The notes under the pieces are model-generated. The model saw only the letters and a list, made by a program, of their open reading frames with translations, had not been told where the DNA came from and did not search any database. From the NCBI GenBank assembly GCA_018241445.1, contig JAFEDT010000018.1, forward strand, positions 124,001-188,000: a stretch of 64,000 nt of DNA, written 5' to 3'. This stretch comes from Pseudomonadota bacterium. GTDB taxonomy: Bacteria; Pseudomonadota; Gammaproteobacteria; Steroidobacterales; Steroidobacteraceae. Below are positions 62,901 to 64,000 of this stretch, piece by piece. The position numbers and the translations under genes were made by a program. Position 1 is the stretch's first letter, and the number at the start of each line of letters is the position of its first letter.

Positions 62901-63227
62901 GCGGCGGCCCAGAAGTGGGTCGATTCCTCGATCTCCAAGACGGCCAACGTGCCTACGGACTTTGCTTACGAGAAGTTCAAGGACATCTACCTGTACGCAC
63001 ACGAGCAGGGCCTGAAGGGTTGCACCACCTTCCGCTTCAACCCCGAGGCCTTCCAGGGCGTGCTGGTGAAGGAACAGGACCTCAAGAACACCCTCTACAA
63101 GTTCACGCTCGACGACGGCAGCGTCGTGGAGGCGCGTGGCGATGAGGAGATCGAGTACGACGGCGAGTTGCATACCGCCGCGAATCTCTACGACAGCCTC
63201 AAGGAAGGCTATTTCGGCAAGTATTGA
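59958..63227 (+). CDS. nrdJ: class II (B12-dependent) ribonucleotide reductase large part NrdJa, intein-containing
   Basis: 1089 residues as encoded; removing the intein (residues 323-696) leaves 715, the usual length for the catalytic part of split class II enzymes. Host landmarks: FLWALRRGAIPAGRVTSNAGALEHK, INCTVSGTIRDSM, LRAGCGIGYEYSTLRPRGA, the NPCGEQPLPPYGSC active site, and SIAPTGTISLSL. The radical cysteine of NxCxE is Cys697, the residue straight after the intein. It reduces ribonucleotides to deoxyribonucleotides using adenosylcobalamin. ATG at 59958 was selected because homology begins there; the frame is open 134 codons further. NrdJb follows 50 bases later. Confidence 0.93.
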   Translation: MNTVVKIEPKDIDAVPFQEASLDIWDKKYRLTAKDGTPIDATMDETYQRVARALAEAEREETREHWYERFLWALRRGAIPAGRVTSNAGALEHKPATSTINCTVSGTIRDSMDDILKKVYEAGLTLRAGCGIGYEYSTLRPRGAFVSGAGAYTSGPLSFMDIYDKMCFTISSAGGRRGAQMGTFDIGHPDAMEFIRAKRENGRLRQFNLSLLITDEFMQAVREDKEWKLAFPLSIKECEAEQPDLKDPAKIVWREWPVHEGYVVSDEGLVACKIYKTLPARRMWDVIMASTYDFAEPGFILIDRVNEMNNNWWCENIRATNPCVTADTRLHTRYGLVRIGDLHDSGLNIQATVDTRALGEGPGTAVREAVPAFMTATSADVYRVTTADGYEIKATEWHDFYTTRGKIKLRDLKPGDELLVQSGKGQFGGCGEEQLGVLLGLITGDGHFTNRGRGENSAVINLWGEDRDYAQEVVGYINSLIAGWANRPRQYRVSAVTVPERNLIMIRSVILARVLEYYGFTAKAKTQVPEIVWRGNEGCVRGYLRGLFQSDGTVNVSGKDGTSCSVRLASSQPSLLKDVQMLLANFGVFCRVLKRRAAGQRLLPDGKGSRKLYDCKADYELIIDGESRERFMSEIGFLAASKNARYEQWVVGKALRKSQRFVSRIAEIVHVGKEAVYDTTQQDHNTVIFNGLVTGQCGEQPLPPYGSCLLGSVNLTRFVKHPFGDFAEFDWQEYREVVKVFTRMLDNVVEINGLPLAQQRDEITRKRRHGMGFLGLGSTLTLLKMKYGSPESLQFTEDVSREMAVAGWEAALELSREKGPAPIMNEEFTVTREMLRKRPEMARDGWKPGAKIPGRLLHARYSRYMQRVAKVAPELAHELAEVGARFTHHSSIAPTGTISLSLANNASNGIEPSFAHHYFRNVIRPGKKSKEKIDVYSFELLAYRELVNPNASQGATNDAEKLPDYFIAADDITPREHVDVQAAAQKWVDSSISKTANVPTDFAYEKFKDIYLYAHEQGLKGCTTFRFNPEAFQGVLVKEQDLKNTLYKFTLDDGSVVEARGDEEIEYDGELHTAANLYDSLKEGYFGKY
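60924..62045 (+). other. intein with LAGLIDADG homing endonuclease in NrdJ
   Basis: 374 residues. Block A CVTADTRLHTRYG starts with Cys1; block B TEWHDFY has the TxxH; the LAGLIDADG pair is LLGLITGDGHF (about intein residue 115) and RGYLRGLFQSDGTV (about 218); block F VYDTTQQDHNTVIFNG; block G ends VTGQ followed by extein Cys. Host sequence is continuous across it (ATNP / CGEQPL). The last residue is Gln and the one before is Gly, not the usual His-Asn. Confidence 0.92.
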
Positions 63228-63277
63228 GCAGGCGCCGGCCCGCTCAGGGCCGCGCTCCGCCGCAGGAATCGACAGTC

Positions 63278-63973
63278 ATGACCATCAAGATCGAAAAGAA
63301 AATCGCCAAGTACGCGGTACAGAAGCCCGAGGACAAGGCGGCCGCCGAGGCGCGCGCCAGCGAGGCCCGCTCCGCCAAGGTCATCCGGATGCACGAGAAG
63401 CTCGAGCGTCCCGAGGTCCTGATCGGCTCCACCTACAAGATCAAGACCCCGATCTCCGATCACGCCATGTACGTGACCATCAACGACATCGTGTTGAACG
63501 AGGGCACCGAGCACGAGCAGCGCCGGCCGTTCGAGGTCTTCATCAACTCGAAGAACCTCGACCATTTCCAGTGGATCGTGGCGCTGACACGCATCATCTC
63601 GGCGGTCTTCCGCAAAGGCGGCGACGTCACTTTCCTGGTGGATGAGCTGAAGGCGGTATTCGACCCGCGCGGCGGCTACTGGCAGCCGGGCGGCAAGTTC
63701 ATGCCTTCGATCATTGCCGAGCTGGGCTATGTGATCGAGAAGCACCTGCAAACCATCGGACTGATGCGCAAGCCGCAGCTCGATCAGCACCAGCAGAAGC
63801 TGGTGGACGAGAAGCGCGCCGAGTTCGAGGCGCGCAGCAAGCAGGCCGACGCCTTCGCCAAGTCTCACTTCCCAGAAGGGGCGCAACTGTGCGCCCGCTG
63901 CAGCACCGCGGCGGTGGTAATGATGGACGGCTGCATGACCTGCCTGAACTGCGGCGACTCGAAGTGTGGCTGA
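63278..63973 (+). CDS. class II ribonucleotide reductase small C-terminal part NrdJb
   Basis: 231 residues: RPEVLIGSTYKIKTPISDHAMYVTINDIV, RIISAVFRKGGDVTFLVDELKAVFDPRGGYW, and the C-terminal zinc-ribbon-like CARCSTAAVVMMDGCMTCLNCGDSKCG (TSCPD/NrdJb end), which carries the shuttle cysteines. In Pseudomonas aeruginosa NrdJa and NrdJb form the split active enzyme. Cotranscribed with nrdJ. Confidence 0.92.
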   Translation: MTIKIEKKIAKYAVQKPEDKAAAEARASEARSAKVIRMHEKLERPEVLIGSTYKIKTPISDHAMYVTINDIVLNEGTEHEQRRPFEVFINSKNLDHFQWIVALTRIISAVFRKGGDVTFLVDELKAVFDPRGGYWQPGGKFMPSIIAELGYVIEKHLQTIGLMRKPQLDQHQQKLVDEKRAEFEARSKQADAFAKSHFPEGAQLCARCSTAAVVMMDGCMTCLNCGDSKCG

Positions 63974-64000
63974 GGGCTGAGTTTCCTGGTTCCTGACGAC

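Overview
The window is a dense, GC-rich bacterial chromosome segment. The rpsU-yqeY-dnaG-rpoD block, tsaD/folB/folK, a LexA-type CTGT-N8-ACAG box, split class II ribonucleotide reductase genes and a c-di-GMP-I riboswitch together suggest a gammaproteobacterium of the Xanthomonadales/Nevskiales/Steroidobacterales kind. The genus cannot be read from the sequence. Nearly all of it is chromosomal housekeeping DNA. One short stretch (about 39.3-45.0 kb) looks like accessory or decaying DNA next to a tRNA gene.

Layout. 0-5.4 kb: the 3' part of a TonB-dependent receptor, a DUF4870 membrane protein, a PA0069-type radical SAM protein under a LexA box, and a membrane-anchored Ser/Thr kinase. 5.4-10.6 kb: an NAD(P)-binding protein, an NlpC/P60 lipoprotein, a c-di-GMP riboswitch controlling a SPOR-like protein, a zinc-ribbon protein and a PLP decarboxylase. 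10.6-19.1 kb: a double-length UvrA, the DUF692/DUF2063 pair (bufferin maturation type, BufB/BufC) and a VapBC pair. 19.3-24.8 kb: reverse transsulfuration (CBS, CGL), a hydrolase, a DOMON-like protein, a NamZ-like protein and a small regulator. 24.8-33.3 kb: YgiQ, an RcnA-type exporter, NfeD plus slipin, DUF423 and HrpB. 33.4-39.2 kb: a small secreted protein, carbonic anhydrase, a Cys-rich bufferin-like peptide plus DoxX, a divergent ECF sigma/anti-sigma pair and a Tat-exported S9 peptidase. 39.3-45.0 kb: ECF42 sigma with its DGPF protein, three gene fossils around a MazEF cassette, a GST, MazG-like and HNH genes, and a tRNA-Ile2 split by a group I intron. 45.1-54.2 kb: a GST, small proteins, the macromolecular synthesis operon, tsaD, the folate genes and pteridine reductase. 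54.2-64 kb: a MidA-like methyltransferase, UppP, CCA-adding enzyme, a COG4324 peptidase, Hsp20, and NrdJa (interrupted by an intein) plus NrdJb.

Main points of interest: (i) two self-splicing elements, an intein placed immediately before the radical cysteine of NrdJ and a group I intron in the anticodon loop of tRNA-Ile2; (ii) a c-di-GMP riboswitch whose downstream sequence can pair with the RBS of a SPOR-like gene; (iii) a bufferin-type metallophore system split into two loci, with the peptide gene next to a divergent ECF sigma/anti-sigma pair; (iv) a ladder of six five-codon mini-ORFs joined by ATGA overlaps that links tsaD to folB; (v) a fossil bed with fragments of three genes, one of which forms a flanking repeat around MazEF.
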